Part shown: positions 25,474 through 34,073 of the stretch, in pieces
Layout: every line of letters starts with the position of its first letter
How positions within the stretch are numbered: position 1 is the stretch's first letter
NCBI GenBank assembly: GCA_030693415.1
Contig: JAUYAR010000055.1
Span: forward strand, 1-34,073
Length of the DNA stretch: 34,073 nucleotides
From: Candidatus Cloacimonadaceae bacterium
Lineage (GTDB): Bacteria; Cloacimonadota; Cloacimonadia; Cloacimonadales; Cloacimonadaceae
Reading direction: 5' to 3'
Program-made: the position numbers and the translations under genes
Notes under the pieces: model-generated
The model's database searches: none
Told to the model about the DNA's origin: nothing
What the model saw: the letters and a program-made list of their open reading frames with translations, nothing else

Positions 25474-26498
25474 ATAAGGATATAGCAGCTTTTAAACCAG
25501 AGTTTTGGGTTTATAGTTCAGAAGATGGAACTATAAAAATCCAAGCCAATCTGAAGGGCGAAACTCTATGGCTTTCGGCTTTACAAATGTCGGAGCTTTT
25601 TGGCATAAACATTTCTGGCATTAGAAAACACCTAAAGAACATCTTTGATAGTGGAGAACTCGAGCGGGATTCAGTTAGTGCAATTTTTGCCTTAACTGCT
25701 AGTGATGGGAAAACCTATAAGGTAGAACATTACAACCTTGATGCCATCATATCTGTGGGTTACCGTGTGAATAGCATCATTGGCACCAGATTCCGCATTT
25801 GGGCTACTCAGCGCTTGAAAGAATACCTGATCAAAGGCTTTACGATGAACGATGAGCTTTTGAAGCAAGCTGGCGGCGGCTCTTATTTTGACGAATTGCT
25901 CTCCAGAATCAGGGATATCCGCTCCTCTGAAAAGGTCTTTTGGCGTAAAGCGCTGGATATCTATGCTACCAGTATCGATTATTCTCAAAGGGCTGAAGTC
26001 TCCCGCGATTTCTTCAAAGTAATCCAAAACAAAATGCACTGGGCAAGCCACGGTCACACCGCTGCAGAGATTATCTACCAGAGAGCCGATGCAGAGCTGC
26101 CAAACATGGGCTTAACGAATTGGCCCGGATCAAAGCCACTTAAAGCAGACACAGAAATTGCCAAAAACTACCTCAATAAAGAGGAATTGGATATCCTTAA
26201 CCGGATCGTAAGCATGTACTTGGATTTTGCTGAATTGCAGGCATTGAACAGAACGCCCATGTATATGAAGAATTGGATTGTGAAGCTGGATGAATTCCTA
26301 AAGCTTAGTGGAAGAGATATTCTGGGACACTCAGGAAATGTAAGTCATGAAAAAGCCCTGCTCAAAGCCCGCTTGGAATATGATAAATGGCATCACACAG
26401 AGCTTGAACAGCCTTCGGATGCTGACAAACACTTTGTGGAAGCAATGGACGAAGTTAAACAGATTACCAACCAAACCAAGCCTAAGAGAAATAAATGA
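25470..26498 (+). CDS. RhuM family protein
   Basis: The 342-residue protein matches the virulence RhuM family: an N-terminal [20 protein letters not shown], a helix-turn-helix-like part [20 protein letters not shown], then [22 protein letters not shown] and [19 protein letters not shown]. The C-terminal half includes the [20 protein letters not shown] segment typical of longer family members. Biochemical function is unknown. RhuM genes are often found inside type I restriction-modification operons, and here the gene overlaps both neighbours by an ATGA (25470-25473 and 26495-26498), so its translation is tied to the helicase and methylase. Confidence 0.88.
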   Translation: MNKDIAAFKPEFWVYSSEDGTIKIQANLKGETLWLSALQMSELFGINISGIRKHLKNIFDSGELERDSVSAIFALTASDGKTYKVEHYNLDAIISVGYRVNSIIGTRFRIWATQRLKEYLIKGFTMNDELLKQAGGGSYFDELLSRIRDIRSSEKVFWRKALDIYATSIDYSQRAEVSRDFFKVIQNKMHWASHGHTAAEIIYQRADAELPNMGLTNWPGSKPLKADTEIAKNYLNKEELDILNRIVSMYLDFAELQALNRTPMYMKNWIVKLDEFLKLSGRDILGHSGNVSHEKALLKARLEYDKWHHTELEQPSDADKHFVEAMDEVKQITNQTKPKRNK

Positions 26499-29407
26499 GT
26501 GAATACAAAGTTAGAGCACCCAAGAAGCTAATAGAAGTAGCGCTTCCTCTCAAAGAAATAAATGAGGCTTGTGTCCGTGAAAAGTCCATCCGGCATGGTC
26601 ATCCTTCTACTCTGCATTTGTATTGGGCAAGGCGACCTCTTGCTGCTGCCCGAGCGGTTCTGTTTGCTCAATTAGTCAATGACCCCGGCTGGGATGAGGC
26701 GTTGCAAATCGGTAAGAAACGTAAAACCGATGCCAATAAAGAGCGTGAACGGCTCTTTGAGATCATCCGCAAACTGGTGAAATGGGAAAATACCAATAAC
26801 GAAACAGTATTGGAAGAAGCCAGAGCTGAGATTCGTAAAAGCTGGAAAGTAACCTGTGAACTAAATAAAGACCATCCCGATGCGGCAACCCTCTTTAACC
26901 ATGATAAACTCCCCGCTTTCCATGATCCCTTTGCCGGGGGAGGTTCCATTCCCTTGGAAGCCCAACGACTTGGCTTGGAAGCTTGGGCAAGCGATCTGAA
27001 TCCGGTAGCTGTGCTGATCAATAAAGCCATGATTGAGATACCACCTATGTTTGTGGGCAGACGTCCAATTGGACCTATCCCGGAGCATGAAAAACAGATG
27101 GAGATGGAAAGATATACGTGGGGTGGAGTTAGCGGCTTGGCAGAGGATGTCCGCAGATATGGACATTGGATGAGAGAAGAAGCATATAAACGTATTGGAC
27201 ACTTTTATCCTCCAATCGAAGTGACTCCAGAAATAGTGAAAAATAGACCTGATTTAAGTCAATATAAAGGAAAGCATCTTACAATTATTGCCTATATTTG
27301 GGCAAGAACTGTTAAAAGTTCTAATCCGCTCTTTTCGCATGTCGATGTTCCATTAGTATCAACTTTTCTATTATCCGACAAGGTCGGTAAAGAAGCTTAT
27401 ATTGAGCCGATTATTGATGGAGATAAATACGATTTTAAAGTCCGTGTTGGTATGCCAGATGATATTGAGACTGTAAAGAAAGGTACTAAGGCAACTGGCA
27501 GGACATCTAATTTCTATTGCTTGCTATCTAATACTCCAATAGATGGGAAATATATCAAATCAGAAGGTCAAGCTGGTAGAATAGGCACAAAACTAATGGC
27601 ATTAGTAGCAGAAGGAAAGAATTGTAGAGTGTATCTTTCTCCGGATGAGCATCAGGAGATGATAGCAAAATCCGCAGTTCCCACTTGGAAACCAGAGCAA
27701 TATCTTGTTGGTAAAAGTGCAGATCAATTACCTTTATATGGGATGAAACAGTATAAAGATCTGTTTTCAGATAGGCAGTTGATGGCGCTAAATACTTTCT
27801 CAGAACTAATCCCTGAGGTAAAGCAACTTGTATCAACGGTAGAGGGTTCAATAATTGGGTACAAAGTTGATTCTCCTCTAATTATCAAAAACATTGGGGT
27901 ATCATTTTTAGAAGCGATTTCATTATATTTAAGCTATGTTATTGATAAATGCACTGATTATTGGACTAATGTATGTAGTTGGCATATTAGTAAGTCATTA
28001 ATCAGAAATACATTTGGTAGGCAGGCAATAGCGATGGTATGGGACTATGCAGAAACTAATCCATTCAGTTCTTCTTCTGGCAACTTGATTTCCATGTTAG
28101 ATTGGGTATGCCAGGCAATTAAAAAATTACCTGCTCAGCAACATGGAATAGCAGTTCAATCTGACGCTGCTATTCAGGATATCTCAGCTAACAAAATTGT
28201 CTCGACTGATCCCCCATATTATGATAACATTATGTATGCTGATTTATCGGATTTTTTCTATGTTTGGCAGAAACAATCACTGAAATCAATCTTCCCATAT
28301 TTATTCACTACTTTGGCAACCCCCAAAGAGAACGAACTTGTAGCCTCCCATTATAGACACAGAACAAAGAAGGAAGCAGAGCAGTTTTTTCTGTCTGGCA
28401 TGATCAAGGCTATGAGCAATATCTCTCATCAATCGCATCTAGCGTTTCCAGTAACTATTTATTATGCCTTCAAGCAATCAGAGACTACCGATGGTGGTAG
28501 TTCTTCTACTGGGTGGGTTACTTTTTTAGAAGCTGTTATTGAATCAGATATGGCAATTGTTGGTACTTGGCCAATGCAAACAGAACTTGCAAACAAGGTA
28601 AGTGGTATTGGCAGCAATATGCTTGCCTCGTCAATTATCCTTGTCTGCAGAAAACGCGGTGATAATACTCTTAGCATCTCCCGAAAGGACTTTCTCCGTA
28701 AACTTAGCTCATCGCTGCCAATAGCCCTGGACGCCATGATCAATGGTAGTGAGACCTCAAGCCCTGTTGCTCCGGTTGATTTAGCGCAAGCTACCATTGG
28801 GCCCGGAATGGCAGTTTATTCCAAATACAAAGCAATCTTAGAATCTGACGGCAGTCCAATGACGGTACATACAGCGCTTATTCTCATCAACAAAGTTCTG
28901 GATGAGTATTTCAAAGAGCGGGAAGGCGATTGGGATAATGATACCCGTTTCTGCCTGCAGTGGTTTAGCGAATATGGTTGGAAAGAAGGTGCTTATGGTG
29001 AGGCGGAAGTGCTTGCCACGGCAAAGGGGCTTTCTGTCGAAGGTGTGCGTGATAGTGGAGTTTTGATTGCCGGCAGTGGTAAAGTGCGCCTGTATCGCCC
29101 GGCTGAGTATCCCTCGGACTGGAATCCACTTAAAGATGACCGAACTCCAGTCTGGGAAGTATTGCATCAGCTAATCCGGGCACATCAAACCAGTGGCGAA
29201 TCTGCTGCCGCAGAGATAGCATCGGCAGTTCCGCAATTAGCAGCAACTGCCAGACAGCTTGCTTTCCTGCTATATACTTTGTGCGAACGTCAAGGCTGGG
29301 CAGAAGATGCCAGACCCTATAATGATCTTGTCACTGCCTGGCTTTCCATCGAAAAACAAGCTCAGGATAGAGGTATAAAAGGTGATCAGATTGAGGCTGA
29401 GTTTTAG
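26495..29407 (+). CDS. DUF1156 adenine-specific DNA methylase (COG1743-like), zinc ribbon lost
   Basis: The 970-residue protein begins with the DUF1156 hallmark: KKLIEVALPLKEINEACVRE, then RHGHPSTLHLYWARRPLAAA. The SAM-binding motif is DPFAGGG (residues 144-150) followed by ASDLNPVAVLINKA; the catalytic motif is STDPPYYDNIMYADLSDFF (DPPY at 572-575). It is expected to methylate adenine N6 in DNA. Family members normally carry a zinc ribbon (ARTVKCPNPxCG-like, then CPxCG); here these read ARTVKSSNPLFS (269-281) and CLLS (342-345), so three of four cysteines are gone. The stretch of about 27130-28300 is much AT-richer than both ends, suggesting replacement of the target-recognition part. PglXI of BREX type 3 belongs to this group. 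Confidence 0.9.
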   Translation: MSEYKVRAPKKLIEVALPLKEINEACVREKSIRHGHPSTLHLYWARRPLAAARAVLFAQLVNDPGWDEALQIGKKRKTDANKERERLFEIIRKLVKWENTNNETVLEEARAEIRKSWKVTCELNKDHPDAATLFNHDKLPAFHDPFAGGGSIPLEAQRLGLEAWASDLNPVAVLINKAMIEIPPMFVGRRPIGPIPEHEKQMEMERYTWGGVSGLAEDVRRYGHWMREEAYKRIGHFYPPIEVTPEIVKNRPDLSQYKGKHLTIIAYIWARTVKSSNPLFSHVDVPLVSTFLLSDKVGKEAYIEPIIDGDKYDFKVRVGMPDDIETVKKGTKATGRTSNFYCLLSNTPIDGKYIKSEGQAGRIGTKLMALVAEGKNCRVYLSPDEHQEMIAKSAVPTWKPEQYLVGKSADQLPLYGMKQYKDLFSDRQLMALNTFSELIPEVKQLVSTVEGSIIGYKVDSPLIIKNIGVSFLEAISLYLSYVIDKCTDYWTNVCSWHISKSLIRNTFGRQAIAMVWDYAETNPFSSSSGNLISMLDWVCQAIKKLPAQQHGIAVQSDAAIQDISANKIVSTDPPYYDNIMYADLSDFFYVWQKQSLKSIFPYLFTTLATPKENELVASHYRHRTKKEAEQFFLSGMIKAMSNISHQSHLAFPVTIYYAFKQSETTDGGSSSTGWVTFLEAVIESDMAIVGTWPMQTELANKVSGIGSNMLASSIILVCRKRGDNTLSISRKDFLRKLSSSLPIALDAMINGSETSSPVAPVDLAQATIGPGMAVYSKYKAILESDGSPMTVHTALILINKVLDEYFKEREGDWDNDTRFCLQWFSEYGWKEGAYGEAEVLATAKGLSVEGVRDSGVLIAGSGKVRLYRPAEYPSDWNPLKDDRTPVWEVLHQLIRAHQTSGESAAAEIASAVPQLAATARQLAFLLYTLCERQGWAEDARPYNDLVTAWLSIEKQAQDRGIKGDQIEAEF

Positions 29408-29422
29408 TAGTGAGGAGATATC

Positions 29423-30784
29423 ATGCTGAGGATAGTTGAACTGCTTGCCCGGGAAGAAGGCAAGACTCTGGAATTCAAGCGTGATTGCAGTTCGCTTGAT
29501 CCGATTGTCAAAACAGTGATAGCCTTTGCCAATACTGCTGGTGGCCAAATTCTGATTGGGATTCGAGATCAGAACAAAGAGATAGTTGGGGTTGAAGATC
29601 CTACCAGCGATGAATCCAGGTTGTGTAATGCCTTCTCTGACATGATATGCCCACAAATGATCCCCGACATAAATATAATAAACTACAGGGGATTATCCCT
29701 TCTTTTGATTAGCGTCCCTCATCTCAGCGGACCGTATTACCTTAGATCGGTTGGCTTGGAGCGTGGTGCATATATCCGTTTGGGGTCATCAAACCGTGTG
29801 GCAGATGTGGACATGCTTGAAGAGCTCAAACGCCAGGCACAGAATAAGTGTTATGACGAAACTCCTCTGCTCGGAATGAACTCGGAACAAATAGACTTCC
29901 GAGTAGCTTCCGAGTTGTTTGCCAAGCATGGTAAACTCATTGATATGAATAAGCTTGCGAATATAGGAGCTCTGCAATTACATGGTGAGAGGCTGGTACC
30001 AAGTATTGGAGGACTACTTCTATTTGGCTTAAACAAAGCAACGGAGTTTCCCGATGCAAAAGTTAAATGTGCCAGATTCAAAGGGACCGTGAGTACTGAA
30101 TTCGTGGACAATCTGGAAACCAGTTCGGGCTTGATAGATGCTGTGGATGAAACTATTGCATTTATCCGCAGACACTCCAAACAGGGGCTGGAGATTGGCA
30201 CCATCGCCCACAAGGTAATCTCGGAATATCCTGATATAGCTATACGGGAAACGGTTATAAATGCCATTGTTCACACCGATTATGCTATCAAGGGGATGAG
30301 TATCAGAGTGGGAATTTTTGATGATAGAATTGAAATCACGAATCCTGGAAGCCTACCCTTCGGGATTAGCATGGAGCATTTATTCTCTGGTGTATCCAAG
30401 CTGAGAAACAGAGTAATCGGCAGGGTATTTCATGAACTGGGCTTGATTGAGCAATGGGGTACAGGTATTTCCAGAATCAAAGAAACCTGTCGCCTGGCAA
30501 ATCTTCCCGAGCCGCGCTTTGAGGAACTTGGCGGGAGCTTTAGAGTAACTCTATATTCTAGTTCTCAGCCACATATTGCTAAACGGGGATGGGAGTTGCA
30601 GCTTGTGGAATACCTGCAAAAACATCAGGAAATAAGCTCAAAGCAAGCAGCAGACCTTTGGGGAATAAGTGAAAGGGCTGCCAGAACGAAGCTAAAGGTT
30701 TTGATTGAGGATAGAGTCATTACCAAGATCGCCACCAACCCCAACGACCCTAAAACTGTATATGTATTACAATCTTGGAATTGA
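29423..30784 (+). CDS. AlbA_2 (Schlafen-like) ATP-binding protein with HATPase-like and winged-helix parts
   Basis: The 453-residue protein has an N-terminal AlbA_2 domain (residues about 5-125; REEGKTLEFKRDCSSLD, FANTAGGQILIGIRD, GAYIRLGSSNRVA). A HATPase_c_4-type region follows (about 270-380; ETVINAIVHTDYAIKG, RIEITNPGSLPFG, GLIEQWGTGISRI), and a C-terminal winged helix (EISSKQAADLWGISERAARTKL). Such proteins are annotated as transcriptional regulators or ATP-binding proteins; the AlbA_2 fold is shared with Schlafen nucleases. GAGGAG precedes the ATG. It lies 15 bases after the methylase and 12 before the DUF499 gene. It may regulate the operon or be a second effector; both are guesses. 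Confidence 0.88.
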   Translation: MLRIVELLAREEGKTLEFKRDCSSLDPIVKTVIAFANTAGGQILIGIRDQNKEIVGVEDPTSDESRLCNAFSDMICPQMIPDINIINYRGLSLLLISVPHLSGPYYLRSVGLERGAYIRLGSSNRVADVDMLEELKRQAQNKCYDETPLLGMNSEQIDFRVASELFAKHGKLIDMNKLANIGALQLHGERLVPSIGGLLLFGLNKATEFPDAKVKCARFKGTVSTEFVDNLETSSGLIDAVDETIAFIRRHSKQGLEIGTIAHKVISEYPDIAIRETVINAIVHTDYAIKGMSIRVGIFDDRIEITNPGSLPFGISMEHLFSGVSKLRNRVIGRVFHELGLIEQWGTGISRIKETCRLANLPEPRFEELGGSFRVTLYSSSQPHIAKRGWELQLVEYLQKHQEISSKQAADLWGISERAARTKLKVLIEDRVITKIATNPNDPKTVYVLQSWN

Positions 30785-30796
30785 TCAGGAGACAAC

Positions 30797-33637
30797 ATGA
30801 TAAAAGCATGGCGAGACATCGCAATTCCGCATCAGGACGTGCTGAAAGGCACTTTCAAACAATCAGAATTTGCAGCAGACCTTTCACGAGTGCATACCGG
30901 TGATGCCGGTGAAGAATACCAAAACCCGGTTATGTTCTTTCAAAGAACCTTTATCACAGAAGGGATGAGGTTGCTTTTAGATTCAGTTATCCAGCGTCTT
31001 AGCGGCAAAGATGGTGACCCGGTCATACAATTACAAACAGCTTTTGGTGGTGGGAAAACGCATACCATGCTGGCTGTTTACCATCTTGCCAAGGGCGAAA
31101 CACCCTTATCTGAATTGCAAGGCATTCCACCTATTATTGATAAAGCCGGTATCACTTCATTACCTAAATCGAAAGTAGTAGTAATTGATGGAAATAATCT
31201 CAAACCTGGAAGTACTTGGGTTAGAGATGGAATTACAATTAATACTCTTTGGGGCGAACTTGCCTGGCAATTGGGTGGAGCAAATGGCTATGAACTGGTC
31301 AAACAATCTGACTTGAGCGGAACTTCTCCCGGCAAGGAAGATTTGATCACACTTCTCAAGCAATATGCACCCTGTGTGATCCTGGTCGATGAATTGGTGG
31401 CATATATACGTCAATTTGAACCCGGCAAGACCTATACAGGTGGCAGCTATGACTCTAACATCTCTTTTATCCAAGCTCTGACCGAAGCTTTAAAAACAGT
31501 ACCAAATGCTCTAATGCTGGTTTCCTTGCCAGATTCCAATCGGGAAGCCGGAAGCCAGAATGGAGTCAATGTACTCAGAACTCTGGAGCATTTCTTTGGA
31601 CGCATCCAAGCACTGTGGAGACCGGTAGCTACTGAGGAAGCTTTTGAGATAGTCCGTCGCAGGTTATTTTCCAATATCACTGACCAAGCTTCAGTGGAAG
31701 AAACCTGTCGAACCTTTGCAGACTATTATATCGCCAATAAGAACGACTTTCCCAATGAAACGCAGGAAGCCCACTATTATGAACGATTGAAACAGGCATA
31801 TCCTATCCATCCGGAGATCTTTGACCGTCTCTATGAAGACTGGTCATCTTTGGATAACTTCCAGAGGACACGCGGAGTATTGAAACTGATGGCAAAGGTC
31901 ATTCACAAACTCTGGATAGACGATCATAAAGACCCGCTGATCATGCCCGGTAATCTGCCGCTGTATGATGCTGATGTACGAAATGAAACTATTTATTACC
32001 TACCCCAAGGTTGGGATCCTGTATTGGAAAGGGACATTGATGGTTCTCGATCTGAAACTGCCCATATTGAGAGGAACGAAGCCAGGTTTGGTCAGTTACA
32101 GGCTTGCAAGAAGCTGGCACGAACCATCTTCTTTGGAAGTGCTCCCCACGCTGTGGCTTTGCATTCCGCCCGATCTTCACGTGGAATCGAATACAATAGA
32201 ATCCTGCTTGGTAGCGTCCAACCAAATCAGGTGATTGGAATCTTCAAAGATGCCATGAATAGACTGGTGGATAAGCTGCATTACCTGAGCAATGCTGATA
32301 ACAAACTGTTTTGGTTTGATACGCGTCCTAACCTCAGGCGGGAGATGGAAGACCGCAAACGCCGCTTTAATGATAAAGACGATGTCGTGCCGGTAATCAA
32401 AATAGAACTTCAGCGGTTGCTGCCCAATGGCTGTTTCGACGGAATCCATATTTTCACACGTTCTGATGATATTCCGGATGATTACTCGCTTCGGCTGGTT
32501 ATCTTGCCACCTGATGCCTATTATCTACGTTCTGGAGGCAGCCTTGCCATTGACGGCGCGCCGAATAGTGATGGAGCTAAAAAAATACTCACAAACCGGG
32601 GAGAACAACCGAGACTGAAACAGAACCGACTTATCTTTCTTGCTGCCGATGGGGACGTTGTAGGCAGGTTGAAAGACCAGGTGCTTACATTGTTGGCTTG
32701 GGATTCCATTCTCAAAGATATTCAAACCGTGAAACTCAATCTCGATCAATACCAAAGCAGACAAGCAAAGACCGGATTTGAAGATGCTAAGAAGTCATTG
32801 GATCGAATTGTAAAAGAAACCTATAAATGGATATTAGTGCCAGAGCAGGTTAAAGTGCCGGGAGATAAGTTTGAGCCTTTTACGATCAATCCGAGTGTGC
32901 CAAATATTGTGGAAGAGATTGAACGGATTCTCAAAGAAAGCGAGCATCTGATTACTGGGTGGGCGCCGATTCATTTGCATAACCTGCTCAAGAGATGGTT
33001 CTGGAAGGACGATGTCAAAGAAGTGAGAGCTAAGGATATATGGCATAGCACCTGTTGTTATCTGTATCTGCCAAGGCTCAAGAATGAAAACACATTCTCG
33101 AATGCTATCAATGCCGGAGCTGAGAACAGAGACTTCTTTGGTTTGGCTTATGGAAAGGAAACAGATAAGTATATTGGGTTCTCTTATGGAACGCTCGTGT
33201 CTCCTGTGTTTGATAGTTCGCTGCTGCTAATCGACCCTCTGTGGGCAGCGGAGTATCAGGCTAATAAGGTTGTGATGGTTGGTCCTCCAAATCAACCATT
33301 AGTTGGCACTGAAACAGGTGGAAGAGGTATTGGTGGTGCGACAGGTAGTGGCACTACTCCTCCCGGAGGCGTTGGCGGTGGTGGAGCAACACCCATTCCT
33401 ACAGTTATACGAAAACACTTTTATGGGAGAGTGGATTTGAAACCAACCCGTGCAAAAGCGGACTTTGCTACGATTGTGGAAGAGATTGTCCTGCATCTGA
33501 TTAATAGCCCAACGGTTATTGCCGGCATCAAAATCGAAATCGAAGCAGACTGCCTTGAAGGGTTTGACGAAGCCACCCAGCGCACGATCAAAGAGAACTG
33601 CAATACACTCAAGTTTGATTTGAGTGAGTTTGAGTAA
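30797..33637 (+). CDS. DUF499 ATPase (COG1483-like)
   Basis: The 946-residue protein starts [20 protein letters not shown], as in DUF499 proteins. Walker A is [10 protein letters not shown] (residues 81-90), Walker B is [12 protein letters not shown] (193-204), and a sensor-like strand LMLVSLPDS (239-247) follows. Late in the protein (about 837-866) is a glycine-rich linker ([11 protein letters not shown] onward), then an 80-residue tail ([20 protein letters not shown] onward). DUF499 is also found in BrxC/PglY of BREX, but this protein is shorter than typical BrxC. AGGAGA lies before the ATG. As the ATPase partner of the methylase and helicase it may power a large DNA-sensing or remodelling complex; that role is inferred. 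Confidence 0.88.
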   Translation: MIKAWRDIAIPHQDVLKGTFKQSEFAADLSRVHTGDAGEEYQNPVMFFQRTFITEGMRLLLDSVIQRLSGKDGDPVIQLQTAFGGGKTHTMLAVYHLAKGETPLSELQGIPPIIDKAGITSLPKSKVVVIDGNNLKPGSTWVRDGITINTLWGELAWQLGGANGYELVKQSDLSGTSPGKEDLITLLKQYAPCVILVDELVAYIRQFEPGKTYTGGSYDSNISFIQALTEALKTVPNALMLVSLPDSNREAGSQNGVNVLRTLEHFFGRIQALWRPVATEEAFEIVRRRLFSNITDQASVEETCRTFADYYIANKNDFPNETQEAHYYERLKQAYPIHPEIFDRLYEDWSSLDNFQRTRGVLKLMAKVIHKLWIDDHKDPLIMPGNLPLYDADVRNETIYYLPQGWDPVLERDIDGSRSETAHIERNEARFGQLQACKKLARTIFFGSAPHAVALHSARSSRGIEYNRILLGSVQPNQVIGIFKDAMNRLVDKLHYLSNADNKLFWFDTRPNLRREMEDRKRRFNDKDDVVPVIKIELQRLLPNGCFDGIHIFTRSDDIPDDYSLRLVILPPDAYYLRSGGSLAIDGAPNSDGAKKILTNRGEQPRLKQNRLIFLAADGDVVGRLKDQVLTLLAWDSILKDIQTVKLNLDQYQSRQAKTGFEDAKKSLDRIVKETYKWILVPEQVKVPGDKFEPFTINPSVPNIVEEIERILKESEHLITGWAPIHLHNLLKRWFWKDDVKEVRAKDIWHSTCCYLYLPRLKNENTFSNAINAGAENRDFFGLAYGKETDKYIGFSYGTLVSPVFDSSLLLIDPLWAAEYQANKVVMVGPPNQPLVGTETGGRGIGGATGSGTTPPGGVGGGGATPIPTVIRKHFYGRVDLKPTRAKADFATIVEEIVLHLINSPTVIAGIKIEIEADCLEGFDEATQRTIKENCNTLKFDLSEFE

Positions 33638-33699
33638 AATTTATTTTACCAGTTCAAATCATATAAGATATGAAATTAGCATCTAAATGCGAGGGATGA

Positions 33700-33996
33700 A
33701 TGAATTTTAACGAAATTTGGACAGGTGCGAGATGGTGGAAATTTGACATCCAAACGCATACTCCTGCTTCTGATGATTATCCGATTAAAACTGATTCACC
33801 AGAAGAATGGCTAATAGCTTATATGAAAGCTGGAATAGACTGTGTTGCAATTACAGACCATAATTCAGGAGATTGGGTTGATAAGCTAAAACAAACCTAT
33901 TTGCATATGCAACAATCTAATCCATCCGGGTTTGGATATTTCGGAGTAACTGAGCCATGTGTTTCGCCTAATGAGAGCCATGCTCTCGGAAAATAG
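33700..33996 (+). pseudogene. 5' fragment of a TrlF-like PHP-domain gene
   Basis: The first 80 or so residues match the start of PHP-domain/ATPase proteins of the TrlF kind: ARWWKFDIQTHTPASDDYP, SPEEWLIAYMKAGIDCVAIT and DHNSGDWVDKLK. Full proteins of this type are many hundreds of residues long; here the frame stops after 98 codons, and the last 20 codons no longer look like the family, where a FPGVE-type strand is expected. The break coincides with the GAGCCA repeats that begin at 33952. The PHP motif normally reads HTHTPAS after FDF or FDI; here the first histidine is glutamine (CAA), so metal binding is probably damaged. It lies 62 bases after the DUF499 gene. Confidence 0.6.
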
Positions 33997-34073
33997 AGCC
34001 ACTCAATTCGCTGATCAGAGCCAGTATGGCTTATACTATTAGATAGCAATCAGTTGTGCCATATTGTAGATGG
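33946..34073. mobile_element. Probable insertion-sequence end (IS21-like terminal repeats)
   Basis: GAGCCA occurs at 33952, 33975, 33996 and 34018, at steps of 23, 21 and 22 bases. Regularly spaced sites of this kind are typical of the multiple transposase-binding repeats at the ends of IS21-family elements. The array starts exactly where the PHP gene loses its family resemblance. No transposase is visible before the window ends, so family and exact boundary are unproven. Confidence 0.45.

Noticed and set aside
21970-33637. Complete BREX or DISARM system
   Set aside because: Helicase, methylase and DUF499 families fit BREX type 3 in part, but PglZ, BrxA, BrxB and BrxF are absent in the window, and no DrmA, DrmB or DrmC is seen.

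Overview
The window looks like a chromosomal segment of a Gram-negative bacterium of the Fibrobacteres-Chlorobi-Bacteroidetes-like group. My best guess is Candidatus Cloacimonadota or a relative; this is inference, as no rRNA marker is present. The clues are a large secreted protein with a C-terminal YQNYPNPFNP sorting/FlgD-like tail, a DUF5916-type outer-membrane protein, use of TrmFO, and a canonical rpmF-plsX-fabHDG-acpP-fabF-rnc cluster.

Layout: (1) 1-2606: a poorly supported small ORF, then a plus-strand DUF5916-like outer-membrane protein. (2) 2607-2785: a convergent intergenic region packed with GC-rich hairpins and 15-bp tandem repeats. (3) 2786-11060, minus strand: rpmF, plsX, fabH, fabD, fabG, acpP, a strong terminator, then fabF, rnc, trmFO and a cysteine-rich DUF3795 protein. 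(4) 11061-11619: a gene-free stretch with a probable rpmF promoter, a 58-bp palindrome and nested inverted repeats. (5) 11620-18153, minus strand: folC, a pilin-like membrane protein, a lytic transglycosylase, a ferritin-like protein, a RodZ-like protein, dapF, dapB and an M20 (PepT-like) peptidase. (6) 18250-21250, minus strand: a 980-residue secreted repeat protein with its terminator. (7) 21251-21969: a divergent, repeat-rich intergenic region holding a second copy of the 58-bp palindrome, an inverted pair of 27-bp hairpin repeats and a low-complexity tract. (8) 21970-33637, plus strand: a five-gene operon (SNF2-type helicase with DUF3883, RhuM family protein, DUF1156 DNA adenine methylase, AlbA_2 ATP-binding protein, DUF499 ATPase). 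(9) 33700-34073: the start of a TrlF-like PHP gene that breaks off at a set of evenly spaced GAGCCA repeats, probably the end of an insertion sequence.

The housekeeping part builds the fatty-acid starter and elongation machinery together with ribosomal protein L32, and groups folate, lysine/peptidoglycan and cell-envelope genes. The right third is an accessory, defence-like region. Its core combination of helicase, methylase and DUF499 ATPase shares families with BREX type 3, and is close to what I recall being called Hma (helicase-methylase-ATPase). No PglZ, BrxA/B/F or DISARM DrmA/B/C is visible here. RhuM and AlbA_2 genes are built into the operon, the methylase has an AT-rich middle and has lost its zinc-ribbon cysteines, and the operon is followed by a broken PHP gene. 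This is the part most likely to hold something undescribed.
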